From contig JAAVTG010000568.1 of the NCBI GenBank assembly GCA_011947345.1, positions 620,001 through 684,000 on the forward strand: a DNA stretch of 64,000 bases, given 5' to 3'. This DNA comes from Phytophthora quininea. Taxonomy: Eukaryota; Oomycota; Peronosporomycetes; Peronosporales; Peronosporaceae. Below the pieces are notes generated by a model. The model worked only from the letters and a program-made list of their open reading frames with translations. It had not been told where the DNA came from and ran no database searches. This document shows positions 45,587 to 56,709 of this stretch, piece by piece (the first letter of the stretch is position 1; every line of letters starts with the position of its first letter). The position numbers and the translations under genes were made by a program.

Positions 45587-46320
45587 TTACTCCTCCACGA
45601 CTGATGATTCGTAATGGAAAGATGGTAGTCTTCGCACTCGCAGCCACGGGTAGCGGTCGTTTCTTATCTGCTGCCCATCTTCACTCACGACTGCCAGCTT
45701 CCGGAGAAGACGACTAGTGTCAACCATCTTTCTCATGACGTGTCGTTTGACATTTGCATTGTATATTTTGCACGGATTGTTGGTTGTTGCAAAGCCGGTC
45801 GGAGAATGAAATCGCTGCCACCTCCAGTACCGGCTGTCTAGCCACGGCTCTTGAAAGTACTGAGCAAATGCACCGAGGCCTAGATTGTACGTCCGGTTTG
45901 CCAAAACTCCATCACGAACGACACTAAACTCCACCAGAGGAGCTGTGTAGTGCATTTCGATGATAGCCTTGTAGATAGAGCGCCAGCACGGCTGTCAAGC
46001 TGTTTTGTGGGCTTTCGGACGTTATACAGCACGTGAAAGAAACACATGAGAAATTTTGCTTCGCCAAACCCATCAACATGCTGTAGTCTATTGTACTGCA
46101 CATCCTCAGCGTCTCCAACAACTGCGTCAATTTTCAGTCTCAATCTGAAACGTTTTCGATACATTTAAATCAAAGCTAAGAGCTCTTGGGCTCGGTGCGT
46201 CAACTGACAACAAACTCACACAAGAGGTGATACTGAAGGGACCGATCGCTCAACCAACCACAAGTCAAAACAGGGTAGCCCAGTTCACTCAGCTTAAATG
46301 TTGCGTCGATGTGAAACATA
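45587..46320 (-). pseudogene. MULE transposase, catalytic part, broken
   Basis: On the minus strand a first acidic segment, MFHIDATFKLSELGYPVLTC (near 46.3 kb), matches the first Asp region of Mutator-like transposases. Next comes VGDAEDVQYNRLQHVDGFGE...LMCFFHVLYNVRKP with the second Asp and CxxH-type motif, then DSRYWRWQRFHSPTGFATTN and KRHVMRKM near 45.7 kb. These are typical of Phytophthora MULEs. Several frames are needed and stops intervene, so it is inactive. The N-terminal zinc-finger region of a similar element lies at 48.15-48.6 kb on the same strand. Confidence 0.75.
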
Positions 46321-47417
46321 GCAAATATGCCTTCTGGTTCGAACCGCTTTGTCAAGAAGTCTTACTGTCGTGATACCAACGACGAACGAATCATTATCAT
46401 CACCGGTGCCGAAATGTGGGAAGCCTTCGTGGTCATAGGTTGGACCGAAAAAAACGCCTTGTCGTAGTCAATGCTGGACTGGTACGGGGACTCCGCACGA
46501 TACCTTTATATGACGATGTGAATTGCGTTTTCTCTATGGATCGCACTGTGGAAAGTTTACATATGGAGTTTACTATGGAGCTTGTGTTGGATATTACTTT
46601 CAAGAGATGAAGAAGTGTGCGACAAAACGAGCCGCTTGGGAGAAGGCAATGGTGTGCTGTCCTATCAAGGATGCGCCCTCAAGACTAGGAAGTGCACCCA
46701 AGAAAGTGTTCTTGAAAGGCACGCCCAATAAATGGCGCGCTCTAGGAATGCGCGCTGAAGGAATCTCCGCTCTTGAAATGTACGCCCAAGGGCACATTGC
46801 CTTGAGAGTGAGTGCACGTTACGTCCCGGTCACCCCTCGCTCTTAAACGGGTCGCCAAGAACTAAGGTATATATTGCCACAGTGGAAGGTATTCCTGTGT
46901 GCAACCCGTCTCGCCTTGGCTAACCTCACGGTGTGTGAGGGAAGGACCTGTAAACCCCAAGCTGCCCAAGTGGCTCGAGAAGCACAGGTACCGCCCAAGA
47001 CCAGGAAGGTTTTGGATGAACATTCCAATGACGTATTCCTTGGGCGGACGCTCCTTCGACTGAGATTTTCTTCGACGGAAATTCTCTTGGATGGAGATTT
47101 TTGATGCAAGTTTCTGCAACATAGATCCCGTCGATGGAGATCCTCTCTTGGACGTGGATTCTGGCACTTAGCGAATATTTGCATTCACCATGAATCCAGT
47201 GGTTTGTACCCAGAATGCTTACGCTACAGATGATTTGAAGAGCGACGAACCCACGATAAGTGGCCGTCATCAAGTCAAGCATACTAAGATCAAGACTAAT
47301 TCGTATCCTAATGACTGCACCCAAGATCTGCGGAAGAGCTGCAGATCTACTAGCTATAAGAGATATCAATCAGAGAGTTCTTTTTGCCCTGTACTGCACA
47401 AGCGCCAGTCGGTGCTC
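46321..47417. other. Low-information remnant sequence
   Basis: Short frames only. Between about 46660 and 46810, and again near 47030-47160, there are loosely repeated words (GCGCGCT/ACGCCCAA and TTCGACGGA/GATGGAGAT) that look like old tandem repeats. I recognise no gene. Confidence 0.3.
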
Positions 47418-47423
47418 TTTGCG

Positions 47424-47778
47424 TGTTAGTGCTAGGTGACCTGCTGCTCCCCACCTGTTTGTTAAGTCCAATTGGGAGGGAGTCTAGGCGCCCCGACCAT
47501 TTCGTTTACTAGTTGGGCGTCTGTCTTGCAGGCCAACCCATTTCATTATAAAACTACGCTCAAGCGGCTGGATAGCAGTCAACGCCTGAGTTTGCTTTGA
47601 GACTGCGTCTTACAATGTTCTGTATTGGGATTTGTATTGACTGATCTGTGTGTCCCTTCGATTGAAGGTGGTGCGCGTTCGCTGAACCAAGTCCTAGACT
47701 TTTCGGGTGTTTTGGGCGTTGGATCGAACCTGTTGTGACCCCGGCCAAGGATCTATAAGAATAAGTGTCGGCTGTATA
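47424..47778 (+). repeat. Candidate solo LTR or small insertion with 6-bp duplication
   Basis: A 355-base segment beginning TGTTAGTGCTAGG is flanked on both sides by TTTGCG (47418-47423 and 47779-47784). It contains a TATA-like CATTATAAAAC near 47545. Length and 5' end suit an LTR, but the 3' end (GCTGTATA) is not CA. It lies between the two parts of the broken MULE. Confidence 0.3.
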
Positions 47779-48150
47779 TTTGCGTAAGGATCTCTCTGTA
47801 TTGATTATCTGTGATTGCTAGTTCTTCTTGAATTTGCAGTCCAAGAACCCCGTCTCTTCAACTGCCGCCCAAGGAAAGTGGACTGCAGGGGAACGAATTG
47901 CGGGCAAACTAATCCATCTAACACTTTTTGTGTCTTTGACTGTGAAAGGCCATCCAGTAGATTAAACACGAAATCCAAGGGTCGAACCTATAGGGATTCA
48001 CGAGGTGCACACGCCAATCCTTCAACGTCAGTTCCAAGAACCGCCGCTGAAGGAGTACACGACGGATCTCGGTTCCCTAGATCCTAGCACGGCTCGCGCT
48101 GTACGACGATACACTACCCAGCAACCCCTGGACGGGAAACATCACCAGAC

Positions 48151-48600
48151 TCAACATTTAATAGACTCCACAGAATTTCTCATGCCAGCTGTTCCACGAA
48201 GATATTTCACACATCCGGCTACTTGAAAATACGACAGCATTCCATTAACAGGTTCGGTGTCTTGTGAACGGCGAAGGCCCGACCAAATATGTCGAGGCGC
48301 CAACCCCGTTTCACCCATGTCCCTTATATACTCTTTCATTGCTGTCGTCACTCTTGCTTTGTGTTCTCAAGCACACGCAGCTGACCCTCGCGCGTGATCA
48401 CACTCTTTCCATGACCAAGTGAATATATGTTGTTGAGCACATCCACACTTTCCACTTGACGGGACACATCTGCTCGCCATGACCGTCGCCGAAACGCACG
48501 TGATGCTTGTGCACTTCATCCGGCACTCGAGCATGTCGTGATCTCCAGGACAAACGCGGCATATTTGTGTCTTTGTGGCGTACACAGCAGAGCATCAACG
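48151..48600 (-). pseudogene. MULE transposase, N-terminal zinc-binding part
   Basis: On the minus strand: a Cys/His-rich stretch near 48.5 kb (CRVCPGDHDMLECRMKC) followed by VTTAMKEYIRDMGETGLAPR HIW-type sequence at 48.35-48.15 kb. This is the order seen in N-terminal regions of oomycete MULE transposases, before the catalytic core. Frames are short and broken. It may have belonged to the same element as the catalytic piece at 45.6-46.3 kb, separated by later insertions. Confidence 0.5.
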
Positions 48601-49807
48601 TTTGGCCGCACGCTTCATCGCAAACTCTTTATTGTACGAAGCCGTGAATGCAAGGTGCCAGCCGTCCACAGGCGGGTCGGCCTCGTCCAGGGGGCTCATG
48701 TAAAGACTGAAGCTCGTTATGGAAAGTCTGGGGGCACGTGACCAGCCTAAATGGCTTTACTGTCATAGCAAATTCCTACTTTTGTAAAACAATTCGTTGA
48801 TGGACTAATTGACAAGAGAAATAAATTGACGTACCATTTTCCTCGAACAACTACTGCATTTCTGCCTGCCTTGAACTTGTCGTCGGGACGGGTAGGAGAT
48901 TTCGTTTGTGGTAGCTGGCTCCGTCGAGAGAGCTGTACGAAACTGCCAGCGTCTTGCACAAATCATGAAGCCAACGCTAACATTGTGCGGCGTCAAAGTT
49001 GCCGCGATAGTCACCTTCGCTTTCCTTACGGTTGGCTACCCAATGCGTAAAAGAATTTGGCACAAATTGTCCCTTCAAGATACCCCCTTGCCGGTATATA
49101 ATACCAGCAGCTACAATACAAATTCTTATCATACAATTTAAGAAAATTTAATTTGTGGAAGTAAAATATACATCTGTACCTTGACCACTCGCGGCGTATC
49201 GCTTCGTATCTGGCGGAAGCCATGTCGTCCCATGAATCATCTGGAGCAGCAACTTATCGAGTTGATATGGGGGAGATGAAGGGAATCATTGCTAGACGTC
49301 CTGCTCACAACATCTCTGAGCTAGACACCAAGGTGTGAAGGAAACCGAGGCAAAAATCATACAGAAGAGCTGGTTGAAAAATATAAACGTATACAAAAAG
49401 TGGAGGACATGTACATACCTCAAGGCGATGAAGACAGTGGAAATTGTGAGTCGGAGGACGAAAACGAGAAGAGGATGATCAGGAATAAATCTAACCTTTC
49501 ACATGTAACAGGCACAACTCGATCTGAACGACGTTTGCAGCACTTTGACCCTAAACTACCATATGATTTTGCATATGGTTCAGCTGCTTCTCAAATTATT
49601 GATCAGTGTCTCGATGAATCACAGGCTAGCCGTAATGGAGCCCTTTCCCAAAACTTTTGAGCGTCTGAGGCATGTTTCTCAAGACGAAGTTTGGAGTGGA
49701 AGGAGGTCGACTTTGGCAAATCCGACTGCAGAATCAGAATTTAAAGTTGCGCTTTACCCTACATATGTGTAATCGTATATGGAAAGTTTTCAACTTATAG
49801 GAGACAA
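48601..49807. other. Unassigned, with divergent short frames
   Basis: Two ATGs face away from each other at 49223 (-) and 49221 (+). The plus frame begins MSSHESSGAATYRVDMGEMK and, after a frame break, continues as an acidic piece near 49.40-49.66 kb (KVEDMYIPQGDEDSGNCESE). It may be the decayed N-terminal region of the Fanzor gene or a separate remnant; I cannot decide. Confidence 0.3.
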
Positions 49808-50708
49808 ATGAGGCTAAATTTTAGTCCGAACTATTTTGGCCAGCACAACGCGTTATCAGGGTTTTATTCGCGCATCAAGAAACGCGTACACGACTACGAT
49901 GGCAACCTTCCTGACATTCCGCTGTCAACACCCATCTACCAAGCCAAGTGATGGGGGATCATGCGAGATGCGTTCGACATTACGCGCTTTGAAACCAGGA
50001 CAGAAGACTGTCCCCTGATGAAGAACGAGTTCCTGCCGGTGAAAGAGAAGTACGATCACGCCAGCAGCCTCTTTCCTTACCAAGTCACGACAGATGGGTA
50101 CAGCGCCTCGGTTTTACTGTTCCGACGGAAGACGGAGAAAGAGATGACGTCGGACAAGAAGGAAGGCCCAGTCGTTCCTGCTGGATATAACCTGACGTCG
50201 TCATCGGACTTGATCCCGGGATGCGGGCTTTGGCCACTGCGGTGCGAGAGGACTTGCGATCCGACACAAGGCGTAGACGACCCCGGTGTGGATCAAAGCA
50301 AAACGATCACCCTCGCTGGATTCATAGAGCCAAACCTCCCAACCATCGCAACGACCGGGATATTGTGCAGGTGACCACGCGCGAGTATCATCACTTGGCT
50401 GGTTTCAATCGCTTCCGGGCGTGGAATGAAGGGCAGCGACGGTCGCACCCAGAGTACCAAACGATAATTGCAGCGGTGTCGTCCTTTAAAACCTCAAGCT
50501 ACGCTACCTACCTGGGAAATTTGCATTATTTCTGGTCTCACGTGGAGTTTGTGATGCAGTTTGCTGTGGACCGGCCATTCCGCAAGTGGAAGTTCTTCCG
50601 GAAACGCATGACTCGCGTGGCAGTCGACGCGATCGCCAAGCGCATTGCCCCCCTGTCAGTCGATTGACGTACGTGGTGTACGGCTACTGTAGCAGACGCA
50701 AAGGTGTC
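49808..50708 (+). pseudogene. Fanzor (TnpB-like) nuclease, upstream part, split by a retroelement
   Basis: From about 49808 the frame reads ...NALSGFYSRIKKRV, with one in-frame TGA at 49949. It continues with FDITRFETR and VTTDGYSASVLLFRR, the region before the nuclease core in Fanzor proteins (DGxxVS motif). After a frame step near 50200 comes RuvC-I: IGLDPGMRALATAV, with the catalytic Asp codon at 50212-50214. Then follow TTREYHHLAGFNRF and, after a CCCCCC run (50648-50653, one base short), YVVYGYCSRRKGVKG up to the insertion at 50713. The missing C-terminal part is at 58913-59267. Fanzors are eukaryotic relatives of TnpB and Cas12, RNA-guided DNA nucleases carried in transposons. The N-terminus is uncertain, and the TGA and the break near 50200 suggest it was already decaying. 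Confidence 0.8.
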
Positions 50709-50713
50709 AAGGG
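50709..50713 (+). repeat. Target-site duplication, left copy (AAGGG)
   Basis: AAGGG immediately precedes the LTR end TGTAACG and is repeated exactly at 58908-58912 after the other end TTACA. Five bases is the normal size for Ty3/gypsy integration. Confidence 0.9.
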
Positions 50714-51197
50714 TGTAACGTGGTAGACGGGCGCAATTGGAAGTTGAAGCTGCCCGAAGAGAGTACCAAATTCCTGGCACACTCGGGCGTAGTAGGCGCT
50801 GGCGGTCGGTGGCGAGACGAAGCGGAGGGTAGACGACCACTTGATGGATGCGAAGTAAATTCGAAAGTGATATTGTTTTGATTTTGGCTTTTGTTTGGGA
50901 GCTACAGGGAAGCCTGTAGCTCCTGACTACTTGATTTACTACTATGCATTTCACTATACTGATTCTCTACGCCCTTTGGAGTGAATCTTATGTGGGCGCA
51001 TTCCTTTAGCACGGCTCCTCCGAGCCTTCAGGGCCTATAGTGAGACTAAGTGATGGTGAATGATTGTCGTTACAGTGCTCAGTGTGCGTGCAATCTTTGC
51101 TATGCTTCAACATGTAGTTAACAGACATTGGCGGTTAGCGCGCCAGTGCTCGCGATGTCACAGCTCGAGCCTCGCTCGTGACATTGGCGACGTTACA
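50714..51197 (-). repeat. 3' LTR of the gypsy element (484 bp)
   Basis: Runs TGTAACGTGG...CGACGTTACA with short inverted ends. Its first 45 bases match 56710-56756, its middle matches 58755-58860, and its last 20 match 58888-58907. The other LTR has an internal deletion as well as the LINE. LTR divergence is clear, so the insertion is not very recent. Confidence 0.88.
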
Positions 51198-52581
51198 TCC
51201 TCCGGGGCTTGACTTCTCGTTGACGCTTCTTGAATTCCTCAACGAGAATATTCCAATGCGAAACGCGTTTGCTGTCCTTCACGTTCCCACGTAGATTCGT
51301 GGTCTGGCAATCCATGCCGTTTAACGAGTCACTCCGGTTTGGGATTGAATTGACGTTTGCGGAGTAGTTTCTCCATGATGTACTTGGTTTCACCGGACTC
51401 GTCATCGACAATGATACGCGAAGCCTTAGGAATTTCAAAATGAAAAGGTTTTCCTCGTAGTGCCTGAGCACATCTACGTTAAACGTAGAGATCAGAAATC
51501 TCATACTTTTCGGCATGATGAGCTTAGTGACATTCGGATTGATCATACGCTCAATATCGTATGGTCCGACCTTGCGGGCGGTAAGCTTTGCGCGTTTTTT
51601 TTCCGAAATGTCTTGAGTCACATGTCCGACAGGGATGCGACGTGTATCTAGCATAACGATATCTCCAGCCTTGAATGAGATACCAGTCCTCTTTTGGTCA
51701 TAATACTTCTTCTGACGTTCTTGGGTTTGGATGAGGTGCTTCTTAGCAAGCTCGATGATCTCTTGGCGACGTTCTTGAAATTGTTTGGCATATTTGACGA
51801 CGCCGTGTTGCCTCTGTGTCACGATGGTGGGATTGTTCAACGGATCCATAGGATTGCGTTCCTTACGACCAGTGTCCACTTCAAACGGCGATCTACCAGT
51901 AGATGCGCTGACCAGCGCAGCATGGGCATACTCAATAGTTCCCAAATGTTCCGACCAATTGCTACCGTGGTACGATATCATGCAGCGAAGTGCGGCTTCC
52001 AGAATCAAGTTCTGGTGTTCAGTCTGTCCGGCAGCTTGAGCACGGTAGGAAGTAGTCATGTGAAGATGAATTCCCGCCAGCTTAGCCAGCTACGACTAAA
52101 GTGGGAGTCGATTTTGAGACATGATCGCTGATGGTAGACCATGGCGGCGTACGAAAGAGTCGAAGAAATGATGCGCGGTCTTTTCAGCATCATCGGCACG
52201 GTTGCACACTCTATACTTCGGACGTATCGATAACTTATCACCAACAGTCATGATAGCATCATAGTTGCTGGATTCCGGTAGTCCCGTAACAAAATTCGTA
52301 GAGACAACAGACAAGCATTCGTCTGGAATGGGAACAGGATTCATTTTCCTATTCTTGCGGGCGTTGCTGTGTTTCCAACGACTACAGGTTCCACAGCTTT
52401 GCACATAGTCATGAACGTCTTGAACCAACTAGGCCAGTAGTACCACTGTGATAGGCGAAGATAGATACGATGCGACCCAAGATGAGCGACGATGTTGGAG
52501 TCATGAAAGCATTCAATGACCGACGTGCGAAGACGATACGCATACTCGCATCAGTGTTATATCTGTCTTCGACACGAAGAC
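51198..52581 (-). pseudogene. Gypsy integrase with chromodomain, degenerate
   Basis: From about 52.58 kb leftwards: the HHCC zinc-binding region (YVQSCGTCSRWKHSNARKN), the catalytic core, then AAGQTEHQNLILEAALRCMI and GTIEYAHAALVSASTGRSPFEVD, the C-terminal GPYDIERMINPNVTKL domain and, in another frame, a chromodomain piece (DDESGETKYIMEKLLRKR; LPDHESTWERE). The first core Asp appears as Asn in STNFVTGLP, and the second acidic motif is lost, so it cannot be active. Several frames are needed. Confidence 0.8.
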
Positions 52582-52649
52582 AAGCAAGAGTATGAAGAAG
52601 TCTATCGTGTTCAAACCTTGACACGATAGACTTCTTCATACTCTTGCTT
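52582..52649. repeat. Perfect 29-bp foldback at the RT deletion
   Basis: Arms 52582-52610 and 52621-52649 (AAGCAAGAGTATGAAGAAGT start) are exact reverse complements around a 10-base loop. The foldback sits where the protease-side sequence meets the integrase side, at the position where about 2 kb of reverse transcriptase and RNase H should be. Confidence 0.93.
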
Positions 52650-54005
52650 TCGAGTTTGCGTTTGAAGTCCGCGGCGGCTACATCCAAAGTCGCGCGTGTG
52701 CTTTGTAGTGTTGTTGGATGACTAGGAAACGTAATTCACGCGAACGCCAGTTTATGGTTGACAGGAACTTTGTAAACCATGGTTTTCCCAAAAAGACATC
52801 ATGGGCAGAACGCAGTGGCCATTCCATAACCGTAAACTTGCGGAAACAGCGACCAAAGGTAATGATGGCCGTTCCTTTCTTCACGGAGCAAGTTCGGGTG
52901 GAACTACCATCGAACCGAGTCTGTGGTAACTCCAGCAGTCTTCATGTTGGCGACTAAGCCAGGACGAACGACGTTGCAAGTGGCCCCATTGTCAAACATA
53001 ATGATGACATGTGTGCTATCGTAAGTTCCTTCTTTGTGAATCACCTCGTTTTCACGATTGTCCGCCAACAACGTGGATGCGGAAATTTCTTGCACTTCAA
53101 CAACAGTGTCTGTCTCATCGTTTTCTGAATGATGAGCAGATGGGTTTGCTCCACTCGCGTTCAGGTTGCTGATAAACGAACGCTGTGGATTGTTGGGACG
53201 GGCGCATCTATCCTTGTTCATGCGCTCAGTGTGTTGCACTAGCGACATTTCTTCTTCTTCTGCGGACCGGATCGTCTGTTCCTTGTATACCCAGAATCAA
53301 CTTTCATGGGTTCGGGTTCATTCTCTCGAGCTCGAACAGGTGCAGGTTGCGAATGCTGTTGAGCATGAGGCGGCTGTCGCGAATGGCTATGATCCGAGGC
53401 AAGATGTGCTGGATGATGGCCTTTGTTCTGCACATGATACGAGCGAGCATATTCCAGTGCAACTCTCATTGCACGACCAACCGTTTTACAGCGGCGATAT
53501 TACACTTCTTCACCAGTTGGGCTGACCAGGCAACGTGTGAAGTACGTGACCTTGTCGATTTCAGTCAGGTCCGTGATCTGAACAATGATTGAGCGAAAGC
53601 GAGTAATGTACTCTTCCAAGTTAGGGCAACGTTTCTGTTTCAAGTTGTAGAGTTGATCCCGAAGACGCTCTTGTAGATCAGGCGGCGTAAATTCTTTCTT
53701 CAGCCAGTCCTTCAAAGATTCCACAGTTTTAATCTCCTTTTTGCTCAGGATGTATCAAGCAGCAGCATTCCGTTTGGAGTTGGAGGTAATCATGGCCAGA
53801 TAGCGTGAACTTTGATCCTCATTCTGCCAATCCAAACTTTTTGCCTTGAAGTACTGGTCAAGTTGTTCCCAATACAATTTAACAGATTCGCCGAATTTCC
53901 CATGAAACTCAGGCAGTCGCATACCTTCCACCTTGGTTCCACGGTTGCTCATGGCATCGAGCGTTTTTCCATCGTCTCAATGATTTTCTGAGTGATGGTC
54001 TCCAT
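52650..54005 (-). pseudogene. Gypsy gag and protease, degenerate
   Basis: The gag start is the ATG at 54005 (METITQKIIETMEK), followed by LPEFHGKFGESVKLYWEQLD and, after an in-frame TGA where the family has Trp (RNAAA-stop-YIL), by SLKDWLKKEFTPPDLQERLR and CPNLEEYITRFRSII, the classic retrotransposon gag region. Near 53.0 kb a protease-like IIMFDNGATCNVVRPGLV appears, with Asn where the catalytic triad has Ser or Thr. Further pieces (HDVFLGKPWFTKF) belong to the region between protease and RT. Dead. Confidence 0.8.
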
Positions 54006-54768
54006 TGACCATCTCCCGGATTTAACGAAGTCATTTTGACGGAGAAGTGTTCTATACTTTTTTGTTTACTCCGACTCGATGCGAGCCTTTTTATACTCTA
54101 TTTCCGTTTGTTTGAGACGTAGGATATGTTTCTGGAACTCAACGATGCTATCCTCGAAGGCCAGGCGAAGATCTTACAGTTTGACTTGAAGAGTATCGGA
54201 TTCGGCGTGCTCCACGCAGTCGCGGAAGAAATTTTCAACTATATCGCTCTGCTGGCGAGTCGGATCGAGAAGCTCACCGGCGAACCGGTGTACGTTTTTT
54301 CTGCAAGCACACAGTAGATTTCGTTGTGCGGAAAATCGAATCCGTCGTCCCAGTCGCGTTCTGTGCGTTCGCGTCGGCTGTGTCGGGGATTAGGTTACGG
54401 AGAGCTTTGACGAACCGGAACTGTCGGTCCACGCTGAATGCGAATGTGCTCTGAAGTGAGATAACCGAGAAGCGGCTCTGCAGCTTGTCGAAGAGGCCGC
54501 CAATCGAGTGGCGAAACGAGTAAGCCTGCTGTTTACACTTGGGCATCCAGTGGTTCACAGACGGCGACGGAGTGTGCAAGATCGGCACAGATCCGGCATG
54601 AGGCAGGGGATTAATAAGCGCAACCCCCATCAGAACAGACGCTGGGTACCAACTCTCGCGGCAGCGACGTAGACAAGGCGACAGCACGCACTCACGGAGT
54701 GACTTTCCGTGTGTCGATCACCGAGATGCGCGAAAGCAGGCGCGTAGAGAAGTCCCCCTGTTGCAATA
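54006..54768. other. Retroelement leader, left of the pogo-like insertion
   Basis: Lies between gag and the pogo-like element. It includes A/T-rich sequence near 54050-54110 and a short plus-strand frame (54126-54317) with no known domain. It probably represents 5' leader of the gypsy element. Confidence 0.4.
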
Positions 54769-56472
54769 CAAACAACGACGGAATTAGCCGGCAACGCAAA
54801 AGCCGGCATTGAAGCTAACATAGGAGCCAATAGAAAACGCTCAAATAACAAATTTTAACCAATCATAGATATTAAGATTTGACTGGCTTACAGCAAATTG
54901 CTGTGAGTTACAAACTAATTTTCAGCTAATTTTGCGAGATGCCACAGAGGCAACGCAGCTGCACCATTAAGGAAAAGCGGCAGGTGATACAAGAAATCGC
55001 CGTCGTTGGTGTTTCCACCATCGCACTCGATCTGGACTACCCGCGCGGAACTGTGGACGGCTGGTGGAGACAGCGGGACGAGATTTTAGCGTATAAAGGG
55101 TGCGCAAAATCAAAAACGCTGAAGGATTAAGGGCGAAAGGAGCTGTATCCGTACGTTCCAGCCCTGGTAACTTACATGAAGATAAACGACGGGAGGAGAA
55201 GGTTGGTTTTCGCTTTTTTTTCGATGAAATGCTAACTTTTACTACGATGTAGCAAAATCACTAAGCTTTGCCTTATTTTTTGTGAACAATAGGCATTGAA
55301 AACGAACGGTATGATAGACTTCATGTGCCAAATCAGCCAGCGCTGGGTCACGTTGTATCTCCAGGGTAAAAAGAGTGGACGAGCTGCTCTAGAGCGCCTC
55401 TGTCAACGTCTTGCAGAGCGGTGAGGTGTAATCAATCTATTTTTTGTCTGAAATATTATTAAAATACTAAATTTTACTTTGATTTTTTTACTTTAGCCAC
55501 GGATTTTCCTCACAGAAGCCGCAGCTTGCCAAGCTGGGCTCCGAGGCCTTGGAAGGGACCAGGGCAGAGTTTGCGATGGAGTTGTGGCAGGAATACGAGG
55601 CGTTCGCGGGTGGTGGCATGTACAATCTTGATGAAACGGCCATAAACTCTGAAATGCCACCAACCCCGAATCTGGGCCATGAAAGGTCGCCGCGATCCAG
55701 CTCATAATGTAGAGACCACCAAGCACATTGGTAGGATGACAGCAGTTCTCACAATTTGTAACGACGGTAAGCTGAAATCTCATTTTCCTAGCATTTACGT
55801 GATTTGGGGCTAAAATGCTAAATGTTATGGCACATTTTAGGTAAAAAGTTGCCGATTCTTTTTATTGTACGCGGCAAACTAGGAGGTTTGATCGGCAAGC
55901 GCGAGCTTCGAGAATACCCCAAGGCCACTGATACGCAGTGCTGGAAAGCGCGTGGGTGGATGTCGTGGGGTGGGGATTTTACGTAGAAAACGTCTTGCAA
56001 CATAAAATATCTGATTCGTCAATCCTCCTCCTTGACAATTTTGAGAGTCATGTCTCGGAGGAGGGCCAGCGCATTGTTGCTGAACTTGCAAGCACCACAG
56101 TGGTCCCATTACCACCAACCAGCACTTCGGTGTGCCAGCCGCTTGATGTTGGTGTAATGGGACCACTAAAAGCAAAACTTAGGTCAACATTTAGTGGAAT
56201 TACGGGAGGTACTGCAAAATAAAAGCGCGTACGCGCTATCAAATCCACCATTGCTGTCTGGGAGGATATCTCCGCGGACACGGCCATTCGTAGCTTCGAG
56301 AAAGCTATTCCTAGGTACCCAGAAGTAACGAATTGACAATAAACCCCATTTCTGTCAACCGTCTGTTTTTTGTCAAGGTATTACGTTCGAACTTTAGCGA
56401 ATCAATGAACATGCCGGGTTTTTCGTTGCCGTATTTTGTATGCAACGCGCCGCCTAATTCCGTCGTTGTCTG
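54769..56472 (+). mobile_element. Pogo/Tigger-like DNA transposon (1.7 kb) with TIRs
   Basis: Terminal inverted repeats start CAAACAACGACGGAATTAG on the left and CAGACAACGACGGAATTAG on the right, one mismatch in 19. Both ends are flanked by TA (54767-54768 and 56473-56474), the target choice of the Tc1/mariner-pogo superfamily. It encodes a broken transposase. It sits in the leader of the gypsy element, so it arrived after that element had formed, unless it was already carried there. Confidence 0.85.
54939..56336 (+). pseudogene. Pogo-like transposase, broken
   Basis: The start is MPQRQRSCTIKEKRQVIQEI, a psq/CENP-B-type helix-turn-helix (ALDLDYPRGTVDGWWRQRD). Further pieces are a second HTH (ISQRWVTLYLQGKKSGRAAL), the first catalytic Asp in YNLDETAINS, the second in ILLLDNFESHVSEEG, and LPPTSTSVCQPLDVGVMGPL. 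These are separated by frame changes and stops. Domain order is right for a DDE transposase of the pogo group. Confidence 0.8.
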
Positions 56473-56687
56473 TATGCCTCTTCCCATCCCAGGAGTGATA
56501 AACCCTCTAAGGCGATATCTCTAATATTCACTAGTCATACTGAACTGTGGTGTAGATGTGGCCGAACCAGCCATTCGGCCTCACCTTCTGCTTTCTCTAA
56601 ATGAATCACTTCGGCTTTTGCCTTATCCTTAATAACAACATCGTCTACACGCTCCAACGTCTACATCTACCTCGTCATACCACCAGG

Positions 56688-56707
56688 ACCAGAGCCAAGT
56701 ACTACCA
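56688..56707 (-). other. Primer-binding site of the gypsy element
   Basis: On the minus strand, two bases after the 5' LTR end, the sequence reads TGGTAGTACTTGGCTCTGGT. It begins with TGG, complementary to a tRNA CCA end, as expected for a tRNA primer. The tRNA identity is not determined. Confidence 0.65.
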
Positions 56708-56709
56708 GA

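Noticed and set aside
37593..53754. RIP-like or cytosine-deamination mutation, because several dead copies show TGG to TGA or CGA to TGA
   Set aside because: Only three or four sites were seen and the neighbouring sequence is not A/T-shifted; this is too little to claim a directed process.
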